From: WHSW01 sp963767285
GTDB lineage: Bacteria > Actinomycetota > Thermoleophilia > Solirubrobacterales > 70-9
Reading direction: 5' to 3'
Length of the DNA stretch: 64,000 nt
Assembly: GCA_963767285.1 (NCBI GenBank)
Contig: CAVYDJ010000004.1
Location: 1-64,000, forward strand
Every line of letters starts with the position of its first letter. Within the stretch, counting starts at the first letter, position 1. This document shows positions 18,304-26,521 of this stretch, piece after piece. Made by a program: the position numbers and the translations under genes. The notes beneath the pieces were generated by a model. That model did no database searches and was not told the DNA's origin. It worked only from the letters and a program-made list of their open reading frames with translations.

Positions 18304-18984
18304 TCAGGCCAGGACGCGCACCTGGACGCCCATGCCCGCCACTCCGTAGAGCCACTTGGCATACGGCGGCGGCACGCGCACGCAGCCGTGCGAGGCGGGG
18401 TAGCCGTGGACGGCCGCGCTCTCGTGCAGCGCGATGCCGCCGTTGAAGTACGAGGCCCACGGCATCCAGACCTGGTACGGGCGAGACCAGCTGCGGGTCT
18501 CCTTGCGGTAGACCGCGTAGCTGCCCTTCGGGGTCGCGTAGCCGGCCATGCCGGAGGCGATGGACAGAACGACGCGCACGTGCCCGTCGTTCACGACGTA
18601 GGCGAGTTGCTCGGAGAGGTCGACGTCGATGCGGGTGGCCTGGCCGCCGGCGGGCGCCCGGGGCTGGCGCGCCTGCTTCAGCGCAGCGCGTGACTGCGGG
18701 CCGTAGATGCCGTCACGGCCGATCCCTTCGTGCTTTTGCATCGCCATCACGGCCTGCGACATCGCGGCGTTGTAACACCTGCCGGCGAAGCGGCCGAGCA
18801 GGTAGTGCAGGTTCTCCAGCCTGCGCTCGAGCTTCGCCACCGGCCGGCCGCAGGTGCCGAAGGTGATCGTCTTCGTCTTCGTCTCCGGCCTCGGCGCGGG
18901 AGCCGGGGCCGTCCCGTGCGCCGCCGCTGCCGCCGGAGCAACCGAGAGTGCGATCGCGATTGAGGTGATCCAGCGTGCCAGCAT
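18304..18984 (-). CDS. L,D-transpeptidase (YkuD) with peptidoglycan-binding domain
   Basis: A 226-residue exported enzyme. After the signal peptide (MLARWITSIAIALSVAPAAA) comes a PG_binding_1-like domain (VAKLERRLENLHYLLG...IYGPQSRAALK). Then follows the YkuD domain with the active-site stretch HGYPASHGCVRVP; the Cys is the nucleophile. It would make 3-3 cross-links or attach proteins in peptidoglycan. ATG 18984 is preferred over the longer frame to 19050 because it gives a clean signal peptide. It diverges from the ABC exporter genes. Confidence 0.9.
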   Translation of the reverse strand: MLARWITSIAIALSVAPAAAAAHGTAPAPAPRPETKTKTITFGTCGRPVAKLERRLENLHYLLGRFAGRCYNAAMSQAVMAMQKHEGIGRDGIYGPQSRAALKQARQPRAPAGGQATRIDVDLSEQLAYVVNDGHVRVVLSIASGMAGYATPKGSYAVYRKETRSWSRPYQVWMPWASYFNGGIALHESAAVHGYPASHGCVRVPPPYAKWLYGVAGMGVQVRVLA

Positions 18985-19092
18985 TTCCCCGCCACGCCCA
19001 ATGCTGCACGGCCAGCGCCGGGACCGGCAGTCCGAGGACAGGCCTCGCAATATCCCTCTCGCGCGAATCGCGGCCCACTACATTCATTCGCC

Positions 19093-19863
19093 GTGAAGGC
19101 GCTCGACATCAACGGCCTCGAGAAGACCTACCCGACCGGGGTGCAGGCGCTGAAGGGCGTCGACCTGGAGATCGAGGACGGGGAGTTCTTCGGCCTGCTC
19201 GGCCCGAACGGGGCCGGCAAGTCGACGCTGATCCACTGCACGACCGGGCTCGCCCAGCCGACCGGCGGCGAGATCAAGGTCTTCGGCCACGACGCGGTCA
19301 CCGACTACGGCCCGGCGCGCCAGGCGGTCGGGCTCGCGCCGCAGGAGCTCAACCTCGACTGGTTCCTCACCCTGGAGGAGACGCTCGACTACCACGCGGG
19401 CTACTTCGGGATGCCCAAGAAGGAGCGCCGCGAGCGCGCCGCCGAGCTGCTCGAGGCTTTCTCGCTCTACCCGAAGCGCGAGGAGCGCACCCGGACGCTC
19501 TCCGGCGGGATGAAGCGGCGGCTGATCCTGGCCCGCGCGCTGATGCACCGCCCGCGCCTGCTGATCCTCGACGAGCCGACCGCCGGGGTCGACATCGAGC
19601 TGCGGCTGGAGCTCTGGCAATACGTGCAGCGGATCAACGACGAGGGGACGACGATCCTGCTCACCACCCACTACCTCGAGGAGGCCGAGCGGCTCTGCGA
19701 CCGGATCGCCTTCATCAACGAGGGTGAGATCGCCGCGTCCGGCTCGGTCGGGGAGCTGTCCGCGCGCTACGGGGTGTCGAGTCTCGAGGACGCCTACCTG
19801 GAGCTGGTCGGGCGCAAGGAGCTGTCGCGCTCGCACCTGGCAATTGCCGAGGAGCTGGCGTGA
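19093..19863 (+). CDS. ABC transporter ATP-binding protein (ABC-2 type exporter)
   Basis: A 256-residue ATPase with Walker A GPNGAGKST, signature LSGGMKRRL, Walker B LLILDEPTAGVD and the switch His in LLTTHYLEEAERL. This is the DrrA/NodI branch, which works with a separate ABC-2 permease. The next gene is that permease, overlapping by 4 bp. GTG 19093 follows a TACATT box (19079-19084) by 8 nt. The substrate could be a lipid, drug or polysaccharide; nothing here decides. Confidence 0.92.
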   Translation: MKALDINGLEKTYPTGVQALKGVDLEIEDGEFFGLLGPNGAGKSTLIHCTTGLAQPTGGEIKVFGHDAVTDYGPARQAVGLAPQELNLDWFLTLEETLDYHAGYFGMPKKERRERAAELLEAFSLYPKREERTRTLSGGMKRRLILARALMHRPRLLILDEPTAGVDIELRLELWQYVQRINDEGTTILLTTHYLEEAERLCDRIAFINEGEIAASGSVGELSARYGVSSLEDAYLELVGRKELSRSHLAIAEELA

Positions 19864-20633
19864 ACATGAGCACCACGCAGATCCGCTTCTTCACGCTGTG
19901 GCGGCGCGAGCTCAACCGCTTCATGAAGATCAAGAAGCAGACGATCGGCGCGCCGCTGCTGGAGACCTTCCTCTACATCTCGGTCTTCGGCGCCGCGCTC
20001 GGCACGCGCATCGACACGCTTCACGGCTTCAAGTACGTGGTCTTCGTGATCCCGGGGCTGATCATGATGGCCTGGGCGATGAACTCGTTCTCCAACAACG
20101 CGTCATCGATCCTCCAGCAGAAGTTCCAGGGCGCGATCCAGGACCAGCTCTCCTCGCCGGCGTCGCCCCTCGAGCTGCTGACCGCGTTCAGTCTCGGCGG
20201 CTTCACCCGCGGCGCGACGGTTTCGGGGATCGCCTTCGTCGTCGCCTCCCTGCTCGTCGACCTGCCGGTCGAGCACATCCTCATCCTGCTTGTCGCGCTG
20301 TTCCTGGTCGGCTTCTTCTTCGCCCAGCTCGGCGTGCTGGTCGGCGTCCGCGCCGAGCAGTTCGACGACGTCGCGATCGCGCAGACCTTCGTGCTGACGC
20401 CGCTGATCTTCCTGGGCGGGGTCTTCTACTCCGCGTCGCTGCTGCCCGAGCCGTGGCAGACGCTGACCCACTTCAACCCGATCTACTACATGATCAACCT
20501 CGTCCGCTACGGGTTCCTCGGCTACAGCGAGGCGTCGATCGCGCTCTCGCTGCTGGCGCTGACGGCGGCGACCGCGGCCCTGTTCTTCGTCAACCTGCGC
20601 CTGTTCACGCGCGGGTACAAGCTGCGGGCGTAG
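19860..20633 (+). CDS. ABC-2 type transporter permease
   Basis: A 257-residue membrane protein with about six hydrophobic helices (VVFVIPGLIMMAWAM, ILILLVALFLVGFFFAQ, IFLGGVFYSASLL). It carries the ABC-2 hallmark FNPIYYMINLVRYGFLG near the end. GTG 19860 overlaps the ATPase stop by 4 bp; an ATG at 19866 is the alternative. It forms a dimeric exporter with the upstream ATPase. Confidence 0.92.
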   Translation: MNMSTTQIRFFTLWRRELNRFMKIKKQTIGAPLLETFLYISVFGAALGTRIDTLHGFKYVVFVIPGLIMMAWAMNSFSNNASSILQQKFQGAIQDQLSSPASPLELLTAFSLGGFTRGATVSGIAFVVASLLVDLPVEHILILLVALFLVGFFFAQLGVLVGVRAEQFDDVAIAQTFVLTPLIFLGGVFYSASLLPEPWQTLTHFNPIYYMINLVRYGFLGYSEASIALSLLALTAATAALFFVNLRLFTRGYKLRA

Positions 20634-20723
20634 CTTGCTCCGACCGCCGGGTTGTAGAGACTCGGCCGGCCGGCGGATCAAGGAGGAGCCAGGCCGCGAA
20701 GAAGGAGGTCAAGGACGCCTGCG

Positions 20724-21479
20724 TCAGTCCGTGACGCTGACGCCGTCCCAGCCGAAGCGCAGCCAGTCGAGGTCGACGTTGCCGTCGATGCCGTCCACCC
20801 GGCCCTCGCTGCTGTGTTGCCAGATGCGCCAGCTGACGCCGGCCCAGTTGTCCGCGGGGACGGCCGGCACCGGCACGTGCCAGTTGGCGACCCAGAGCGG
20901 GTAGTCGTGGCGGGCGAACCAGGTGGGGTTGCCGAGCGCGTTCCAGCTCGTGACGTTGGTGTAGATGATCGGCCGGGCGTCGAGGCGGCGCTCGACCGAG
21001 CGCAGCCAGGTGCGCGCCCACAGCCGTAGCTCGAACGGGCTGAGGTCGTCGAAGGGCGACTCCATATCGAGCGCCGGGCGCAGGTCGGTGCCGCCGACGT
21101 CGCCAACCGCGGCGGCGAATACCCGTGCCTCGCGGCGCGCGTCCGCCTTGACCGCGGTCGGGCCGTTGCCGCCGACGAAGGCGCGGTGATACGGCCCGAC
21201 GCGGATCCCGAACGACTTCGCGCCCATGTAGTTGGCGTCGTAGTAGCCGTCGGGCCCGCACTCCCGCGGGACCACGGTGCAGTCGGAGCCCGATCCGCGG
21301 CTCGCCTGGACGAAGGCGAACTGGATGTCGTCGAGGGCGACGGCGTCCCAGTCGATGACTTTCTGAAAGCGCGAGACGTCGATGCCGGGAATCCGCGGGG
21401 GCGGCGGCGGGGCCGCCGCCGCGGGCGCGGCGACGAGCAGGGCGGCGACGGTGGCCGTGGCGAGGATCGATCGTCTCAT
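20724..21479 (-). CDS. secreted GH25 lysozyme (muramidase)
   Basis: A 251-residue exported protein. After the signal peptide comes a GH25 domain: PGIDVSRFQKVIDWDAV (first Asp), FAFVQASRG, GPYHRAFVG, RPALDMESPF (catalytic Asp/Glu), RPIIYTNVTSWN, YPLWVANWHVP, WRIWQHSSEG and VDGIDGNVDLD. All main motifs of Chalaropsis-type muramidases are present, so it should cleave peptidoglycan glycan strands. Start ATG 21479 lies 17 bp after the upstream GIY-YIG-like gene on the same strand. Confidence 0.9.
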   Translation of the reverse strand: MRRSILATATVAALLVAAPAAAAPPPPPRIPGIDVSRFQKVIDWDAVALDDIQFAFVQASRGSGSDCTVVPRECGPDGYYDANYMGAKSFGIRVGPYHRAFVGGNGPTAVKADARREARVFAAAVGDVGGTDLRPALDMESPFDDLSPFELRLWARTWLRSVERRLDARPIIYTNVTSWNALGNPTWFARHDYPLWVANWHVPVPAVPADNWAGVSWRIWQHSSEGRVDGIDGNVDLDWLRFGWDGVSVTD

Positions 21480-21496
21480 CGGGGGCTTCAACACCG

Positions 21497-22075
21497 CTAG
21501 GTCGCCGTGGTCGCGGCGGGCAGCCGGGCGACCCGCGCCTCGAGCGCGGCGAGGGAGACGTGGGCGAAGAGTCCGTACGCCGGCGGCGGATCGGCCTGGT
21601 CGAGGAAATCGGCGACCCAGAACGCGCGCTCGCCGTGCAACAGGCGCGCGCACACGGGCGGGTCGAGCGGCTCGAAGGCCGAGTCGACGAGCTGGCCGGC
21701 GGCGGTATCGACGTGCTCGCCCACCCGCTCGAGGCGCCGGTCGTCCCACTCGGCCCAGGCGCCGCCCTCGCGCCCGTACGAGGTCCCGTCGCTGTGAGCG
21801 ATGAAGCCGCACCCCGCGAGCTCGCGGGCCCGGGCAAGCTCCGCGTCGCGGGCGGCGGTAGAGCCCCGAAACGGGTCGAGGTCGTCGTACAGATCGGGGC
21901 GCAGCCGCAGCGCGAAGCGCTTGACCAGGCCCGATGACTTGTAGCCGCGGCGATGCTGGTCGAAGCGGATCTCCGGATCGCGGGCGCTGGAGCCGACGTA
22001 GACCCATGGGATCCGCGGGTCGCGGCGCCGCCCCGCGTTCGGGGAGAGCTCGATGACGTAGACGCGCGAGGCCAC
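21497..22075 (-). CDS. GIY-YIG-like protein of unknown function
   Basis: A 192-residue protein whose first 70 residues read like a relaxed GIY-YIG module: RVYVIELSPN, then WVYVGSSARDPEIRFDQHRRGYKSS. The rest (ERAFWVADFLDQADPP, YGLFAHVSL) is not assigned. The catalytic Arg/Glu pattern is only partly visible, so nuclease activity is a guess. GTG 22075 is preceded by GAAGCT at 6 nt, the leaderless spacing. Confidence 0.6.
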   Translation of the reverse strand: MASRVYVIELSPNAGRRRDPRIPWVYVGSSARDPEIRFDQHRRGYKSSGLVKRFALRLRPDLYDDLDPFRGSTAARDAELARARELAGCGFIAHSDGTSYGREGGAWAEWDDRRLERVGEHVDTAAGQLVDSAFEPLDPPVCARLLHGERAFWVADFLDQADPPPAYGLFAHVSLAALEARVARLPAATTAT

Positions 22076-22081
22076 CCGAAT

Positions 22082-22087
22082 AGCTTC
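22082..22087 (-). promoter_or_regulatory. -10-like hexamer GAAGCT
   Basis: On the minus strand GAAGCT plus 6 nt precedes GTG 22075. Weaker match to TANNNT than the others. Confidence 0.3.
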
Positions 22088-22094
22088 GACGTCC

Positions 22095-22100
22095 TAGGCT
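22095..22100 (+). promoter_or_regulatory. -10-like hexamer TAGGCT
   Basis: TAGGCT lies exactly 6 nt before ATG 22107; no Shine-Dalgarno is present. Confidence 0.5.
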
Positions 22101-22106
22101 CCGACC

Positions 22107-22301
22107 ATGCCCGATCCCGAAGACACCTCCACTCGCGAGCTGAAGGTCAAGCAGGGGGAGCGAAAGCAGGAAGAGCTCGAGGCCGAGAAGGACTCGGCCC
22201 TGCCCGACGAGTCCGACCAGCACCGTCGGCGCGCCGACAAGGCCGCCTACCTGGAGGAGAAGCTCGCCGAGCGCGAGCGCTCCGAGCGCGACGCCGAGTA
22301 G
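22107..22301 (+). CDS. small charged coiled-coil protein
   Basis: A 64-residue, highly charged protein (STRELKVKQGERKQEELEAE, RRADKAAYLEEKLAERERSE) that should be almost entirely helical, with a short heptad pattern. Similar short Glu/Arg-rich proteins are common in actinobacteria without known function. It has its own leaderless-type promoter and lies between divergent and convergent neighbours, so it is probably a single-gene unit. Confidence 0.7.
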   Translation: MPDPEDTSTRELKVKQGERKQEELEAEKDSALPDESDQHRRRADKAAYLEEKLAERERSERDAE

Positions 22302-22311
22302 CGCGGTTAGG

Positions 22312-23109
22312 TCAGGAGCCGCCGAGCAGGCGGGCGCCGAGGTTGAGGAGGGTTATCGCGCTGCGATCGGTCGGGCCGGTCGCGCCGGTCGCGCCCGTCG
22401 GCCCCGGTCCGGTGCCTCCGGTTGCGCCGGTTGGCCCGGGCGAGCCGGTTGCGCCCGTCGAGCCGACCGGACCGGTCGCCCCGGTCGAGCCGACCGGACC
22501 GGTCGAGCCAGTTGGCCCGGTCGAGCCGGTCGAGCCAGTCGCGCCGCCGGGTCCGGTGGAGCCGGTGGTCCCGGTCGGTCCGGTCCCGCCGACGGGCCCG
22601 GTCGCGCCCGTGCCGCCGGTCGGCCCCGTCGACCCGGTCGCGCCCGTGCCGCCGGTCCCTCCAGTGCCTCCGGTCTCGCCGGCCGGGCCGGTCGGGCCCT
22701 GCAGCCCGTTGACGGAGCAGTCGACGGCGCCCATGATCGTGCGCAGCTCCGAGACCCAGTCGTTCGCGTCCGCACGCGAGAGGCCGTGCGAGCCGATGTT
22801 GCGGCGGATGAGGCCGATCAGCTCGTCGACCCGCTCGCAGGCGCTGCCGTTGGCCTGCAGCGCGAGCGCCTGCTGGACGCGGGCGATCCGGACGATCAGC
22901 CTGCGCTTGAGGTTTTCGCCGACCCCCGACTGGCGGATCCGCTTGCGCAGCGAGTCGAGCCGCTTGGCGGGGGTCGCGAGGCCCGCGAGCGCCGTCCCGG
23001 GCGCCCACAGCACCGCACCTCCGAAAGCGACCCCTCTGGTGACAAAACGTCGTCGAGTGACCGGGTTCGGGTCACCGTTCCGTGGCTCCCCATTCTTCTC
23101 CGTGCTCAT
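22312..23109 (-). CDS. Tat-exported collagen-like repeat protein
   Basis: A 265-residue protein. The start has a Tat signal (TRRRFVTRGVAFGG). A helical region (about 45-125, RLDSLRKRIRQSG to RTIMGAVDC) with two cysteines follows, and then about 35 uninterrupted G-x-y triplets rich in GPT, GAT and GST (22380-22700). The tail is DRSAITLLNLGARLLGG. A Gly-x-Thr collagen-like rod attached to a helical head fits a secreted or surface triple helix; Thr in the y position suggests glycosylation. Exporting a collagen-like rod by the Tat pathway is unusual. Confidence 0.85.
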   Translation of the reverse strand: MSTEKNGEPRNGDPNPVTRRRFVTRGVAFGGAVLWAPGTALAGLATPAKRLDSLRKRIRQSGVGENLKRRLIVRIARVQQALALQANGSACERVDELIGLIRRNIGSHGLSRADANDWVSELRTIMGAVDCSVNGLQGPTGPAGETGGTGGTGGTGATGSTGPTGGTGATGPVGGTGPTGTTGSTGPGGATGSTGSTGPTGSTGPVGSTGATGPVGSTGATGSPGPTGATGGTGPGPTGATGATGPTDRSAITLLNLGARLLGGS

Positions 23110-23150
23110 TCCGTTACGCCGACCCTACCTCGGATCGACCCAGATGCAAG

Positions 23151-25142
23151 CTATTCGTCCAACAACCCCAGGACAGCCTGCTCAGGGCACCGCGCCAGCG
23201 CCGCGAGCCGGTCGCCGACCCCGAACGAGAGCACCAGCTCGCCGCCGCCTCCACGACACAGGCCGGCGCAGAGCTCGACGGGCTCGCCGGTGAACGTGAA
23301 CGGCGCCGAGAACGCGTCGAGACGAAGCTCGTCGTCGAGTCGCACGAACCGGTGCATGTAGCGCCGCCGCTCGCCGATCAGCTCGACCTCGTGGACGACG
23401 AACAGCCAGCCGCCGTCGACGGCGACTCCCTGCGAGCCGCCGCGCAGCCGTGGGAAGAGCCGGGGATCGACGCGTCCGGCCGCGGGCGCAAGGGCCCCGG
23501 TCGCCGGCTCGCAGGCGAGCACCGCCGCCGGTGAGCACGAGTACACGAACAGCAGCTCGCCGTCGCGGACCAACGGCATCCAGTTCTTCTCATGACGCGA
23601 GGGGTCCGGACCGCGCAGCACTCGGACCCGCTCGATCCGCTCGCGATCGAGCTCGAGCAGGGCGATCTGGCAGCGCCCGTTCGGTTGGCGGTCGCGGACC
23701 GTCGCGCTCGCCCACCAGCGCCCACCGAGCTCGAACAACCGGCAGTCCTCGTATCCGAGGACGTCTGCCGTCGCCTGGATCGCCGCCTCACCGGCGTCGG
23801 CGAGCGCCGTGACCCGGCGCACGGCGAGGCCCGCGTCGAGCTCGACCACGTAGTTCAGGGTGCGGATCGCCTCGTCGGCCTCGAGGAACTCGTACCCGCC
23901 GTCGCGGATTCTGTAGTTGGCGCTGCGCACGATCATCCGGTAGCCGTCGCCGTCGCGGGCGATCGACGGGTTGAAGGTCGGCCAGTCGGGTTCGATCTCG
24001 AGCCGGATCTCGCCGAGCGTGGCGCCCGGGATCAGCTCCTCGAGTCGTCGCGGGTCGGCGCGTGCCCGCGCCGGGTCGGCCGGGTCGAGCGCGTCGAGCA
24101 GCAGCTTGCGGTTCTGCGCCACCGCCGCCGCGTGATCGGCCGGGAGCCGCGCCTCGACGAGCAGTCGCTCGGTTGCCTCCAGCGCGAGCTCGGCCGCGCC
24201 GGAGAGCTGCGCCGCGATCGCAAGCTCGAACCGAAGTCCCCATTCGTAGACGTCGCGATGCACGAACAGCCGGTCGCCGGGGTAGGGCACCTCCAGCCCG
24301 CGGCTTGCCCGCTCGAGCGCCTCCCGGTGGCGGCCGAGGTAGCGCAGCAGGCGGGAGGCCTCATGGAGCGGCTCGGCTCGAGTGGGCCGCAGCTCGAACG
24401 CGGCGTCGAGCAGTTCGACGCCGCGTTCCGGTTCGGCGTGACCGACCAGGATCCCGTGCTGCAGCGCGGCGTAGAAGACCTCCTCGTCCCAGCCGCCGAG
24501 CGCGACGCGGCGCGCGTACAGGCTCGCCGCTACATCGCCCTCGCCGAGGTCGCGGCGCGTCTGGGCGAGGTAGAAGACGGCGCGCCCGTTGTCCGGCTCG
24601 CGCTCGAGCTCGGCCTCCAGCAGGCGGGCGTCGCGCTCGAACTTCTCGGCCCGGGTGCCGCTGTCGGCGTGGTGCTCGATCACCAGCTCGGGCAGCTCGC
24701 GCTCGGAGATCTCGCCGTCCGCGGCCAGGTACTCGTGGGTGGCGCCGACGTAGTGCCAGCCCCGGTCGCCGCGGACCAGGCGCGGGATCAGGTAGTCGAG
24801 CGAGCCCGCGTGGCGGATCAGGTACGCGTCGGCGCTCAGGGTCGGCAGCGCCGCCCGCCGGACGACGGTCATGTCGGCGTCGATCAGCAGCAGGTAGTCG
24901 GCGCTGCCGTGCGCCAGCTCCATCAGCTCGGTGCGGTTGGAGCCGAAGTCGCGCCACTCGGTCCGGTGAAGGGTTCCCGGCAGGCCGGCCAGCGCGGCCT
25001 CGATCAACTCCGGCGTCTCGTCTTCCGAGCCGGTGTCGCAGATCGTCCAGGCGTCGATCAGGCCGTCGACCGACGCCAGGCAACGCTCGATGATCGCCGC
25101 CTCGTCGCGGACGATCATGCAGAGGCCGATCGTGGTTGACAC
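23151..25142 (-). CDS. family 2 glycosyltransferase with TPR linker and C-terminal beta-propeller
   Basis: A 663-residue protein with three parts. First is a GT-A domain (TTIGLCMIVRDEAAIIERCL, DTGSEDETPELIE, LLIDADMTV, a DxD-like motif). Then comes a helical TPR-like region (about 195-365, EPDNGRAVFYLAQTRRDLGE). Last is a five-bladed-propeller-like domain of about 280 residues (FNPSIARDGDGYRMIVRS, EDCRLFELGGRWWASATV, EKNWMPLV, GGSQGVAVDGGWLFVVHEVE, RYMHRFVRLD), as seen in GH130/GH43-type folds. GTG 25142 is chosen because TACGAT lies exactly 6 nt before it and the GT2 core starts there; the frame is open to 25187. It shares a 22-bp promoter gap with the next glycosyltransferase-type gene. Confidence 0.82.
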   Translation of the reverse strand: MSTTIGLCMIVRDEAAIIERCLASVDGLIDAWTICDTGSEDETPELIEAALAGLPGTLHRTEWRDFGSNRTELMELAHGSADYLLLIDADMTVVRRAALPTLSADAYLIRHAGSLDYLIPRLVRGDRGWHYVGATHEYLAADGEISERELPELVIEHHADSGTRAEKFERDARLLEAELEREPDNGRAVFYLAQTRRDLGEGDVAASLYARRVALGGWDEEVFYAALQHGILVGHAEPERGVELLDAAFELRPTRAEPLHEASRLLRYLGRHREALERASRGLEVPYPGDRLFVHRDVYEWGLRFELAIAAQLSGAAELALEATERLLVEARLPADHAAAVAQNRKLLLDALDPADPARARADPRRLEELIPGATLGEIRLEIEPDWPTFNPSIARDGDGYRMIVRSANYRIRDGGYEFLEADEAIRTLNYVVELDAGLAVRRVTALADAGEAAIQATADVLGYEDCRLFELGGRWWASATVRDRQPNGRCQIALLELDRERIERVRVLRGPDPSRHEKNWMPLVRDGELLFVYSCSPAAVLACEPATGALAPAAGRVDPRLFPRLRGGSQGVAVDGGWLFVVHEVELIGERRRYMHRFVRLDDELRLDAFSAPFTFTGEPVELCAGLCRGGGGELVLSFGVGDRLAALARCPEQAVLGLLDE

Positions 25143-25148
25143 CGCGGG

Positions 25149-25158
25149 ATCGTAGTCT
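25149..25158. promoter_or_regulatory. overlapping divergent -10 boxes
   Basis: On the minus strand TACGAT (25154-25149) is followed by 6 nt and GTG 25142. On the plus strand TAGTCT (25153-25158) is followed by 6 nt and GTG 25165. The two hexamers share two bases, so one face of DNA serves both genes. Confidence 0.55.
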
Positions 25159-25164
25159 GCACCC

Positions 25165-26238
25165 GTGGCCGAGATGACCCTGGTCACGGCGCTCTTCGAC
25201 CTCGCCGGGCGCGAGCCGGGGATCGAGCGCCGGACGCCCGACGATTACTTCGAGGCGGGCGACTTCGTCCTCGGCCTCGACCAGGACCTGGTCGTGTTCG
25301 CGGACCCGCCGCTGGCGGACGAGCTCGTCCGGCGCCGCGAGGCGGCCGGGCTCGGCGCGCGGACCCGGGTCGTTGCCGTCGAGCTCGAGCGGCTGCCGGC
25401 CTACAACCACCTGCGCGCGATCGAGCGGGCGCGGCGCGAGCACCCGATCGTGAACGCGGACCCCGACAAGGACACCGCCCTGTACGTCGTCTGCGTCTGG
25501 TCGAAGTTCGAGCTCCTGCGGCGTGCGCTCGAGCTCGATCCGCAGGCGACCCACTTCGCCTGGATCGACTTCGGGATCACCGCCCGCCCGCATCCGGACG
25601 ACGGCGTGTTCGAGCGGCCGCCGGACCGGGTCCGCCTGCTGCGGATGCGGGGCTTCGACTCGCGCGACGTCGCCGATCCGGTCGAGTACTTCGCTCGCAT
25701 CCGCGGTCACCTGGCGGCCGGATACATGCCGGGCTCGCGAGCGGCGATCGCCGAGCTGGCGGATCGGTTCGACGCCCTCGCCGCCGGGATGCTCGAGGAC
25801 GGGTTCGCCCACAACGTCGAGCCGTTGCTCGTGCCGCTCGCGCTCGAGAATCCCGAGCTGTTCGAGTTCATCCACGGCGACTACGACGCGCTGCTGTTGA
25901 ACCAGTCCCGGCTGCGTGGCTCCGCCCCCAACCTGCACTTCCAGCTCCGCGACGCGCGTGAGCGCGACGTCTCCGAGCACGCGATCCGGCTCTGCGCGGC
26001 GATCGTCGAATCACTGCGCGACGGGGTGCTGGAGTCGGATCCGGCGACGCTGGCGCTGATCCTCGACGAGTGCTACCTCGTCGCCTGGTACTGGGGCGAC
26101 CCCGAGCACCGGCTGGCACGCGAGCTCGCCGATCGGCTCCGCGACCTGGTCGACACCGAGCCGGGCGCCCGCGATTTGTTCCTGCGCGAGGAGGTGCGGA
26201 TCCGCGGCAACCTCGCCCTGCTGGGCGAGCGGCCCTAA
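25165..26238 (+). CDS. HtrL/YibB-like putative glycosyltransferase
   Basis: A 357-residue protein (GTG 25165, or ATG 25171) that starts MTLVTALFDLAGREPG and continues with DLVVFADPPLADELV, RTRVVAVELERLPAY and ALYVVCVWSKFELLRRAL, then THFAWIDFGI. This matches the HtrL_YibB pattern (TxVTAxFD, K-dependent strand, WxDxG). Such proteins are thought to be glycosyltransferase-like, some in surface polysaccharide loci. The second half is helical with no recognised domain. It pairs divergently with the GT2-propeller gene, which suggests a shared glycan task. Confidence 0.75.
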   Translation: MAEMTLVTALFDLAGREPGIERRTPDDYFEAGDFVLGLDQDLVVFADPPLADELVRRREAAGLGARTRVVAVELERLPAYNHLRAIERARREHPIVNADPDKDTALYVVCVWSKFELLRRALELDPQATHFAWIDFGITARPHPDDGVFERPPDRVRLLRMRGFDSRDVADPVEYFARIRGHLAAGYMPGSRAAIAELADRFDALAAGMLEDGFAHNVEPLLVPLALENPELFEFIHGDYDALLLNQSRLRGSAPNLHFQLRDARERDVSEHAIRLCAAIVESLRDGVLESDPATLALILDECYLVAWYWGDPEHRLARELADRLRDLVDTEPGARDLFLREEVRIRGNLALLGERP

Positions 26239-26271
26239 GCCGGTCGCACGAAACCCGCATCGGGGTGCGGA

Positions 26272-26296
26272 AAACCCGCAACCGATCGGCGGGTTT
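26272..26296 (+). terminator. candidate terminator hairpin AAACCCGC/GCGGGTTT
   Basis: Eight-bp perfect arms with a 9-nt loop, 33 nt after the stop of the HtrL-like gene, ending in TTT on the plus strand and AAA on its 5' side, so it could work in both directions. Confidence 0.55.
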
Positions 26297-26337
26297 GGGC
26301 GGAAGTATTCGCCCGCCATCGGGACTACCGTGGTCAT

Positions 26338-26502
26338 TGCACAGGGAGGTGCCTTACGGCTCAAGGAAGAGCCGTCGGATGCACAGGGACGTGCTGCCTA
26401 CGGCTCAAGGACGAGCCCTCGGCTTCCACGTACCGCCCAATCCTGAGTGGGCGGGGTCGGAAACCGCCGAGGCGGGACTGAGCGGCCGGCTTTGCCGGTC
26501 GC
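26338..26502 (+). ncRNA. candidate structured RNA with tandem hairpins
   Basis: The 283-bp gap 26239-26521 has no protein gene. Two imperfect ~40-nt direct repeats (26339-26379 and 26381-26424) each carry GCACAGGGA and a hairpin GGCTC-AAGGA(A/C)-GAGCC. A third hairpin follows, CCGCCCA-ATCCTGAG-TGGGCGG (26433-26454). Its loop contains TCCT, complementary to the AGGA in the first two loops, so kissing or pseudoknot pairing is possible. A final strong stem GCGGCCGGC-TTT-GCCGGTCGC (26482-26502, one G-U) closes the unit. Strand is not certain because hairpins fold on both. I do not recognise it as a known riboswitch, 6S, SRP or RNase P RNA. Confidence 0.4.
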
Positions 26503-26521
26503 TTAGGCGTTCAGGGCCCGT

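Noticed and set aside
22350..22700. Short tandem repeats suggesting a CRISPR or satellite array
   Set aside because: They encode Gly-x-y triplets in an intact reading frame; there are no spacers.
26338..26430. Resemblance of GCACAGGG to the c-di-GMP-I riboswitch core
   Set aside because: The remaining conserved parts (GCAAAC, ACGCAAAGCC) are missing, and no gene follows in a suitable position.
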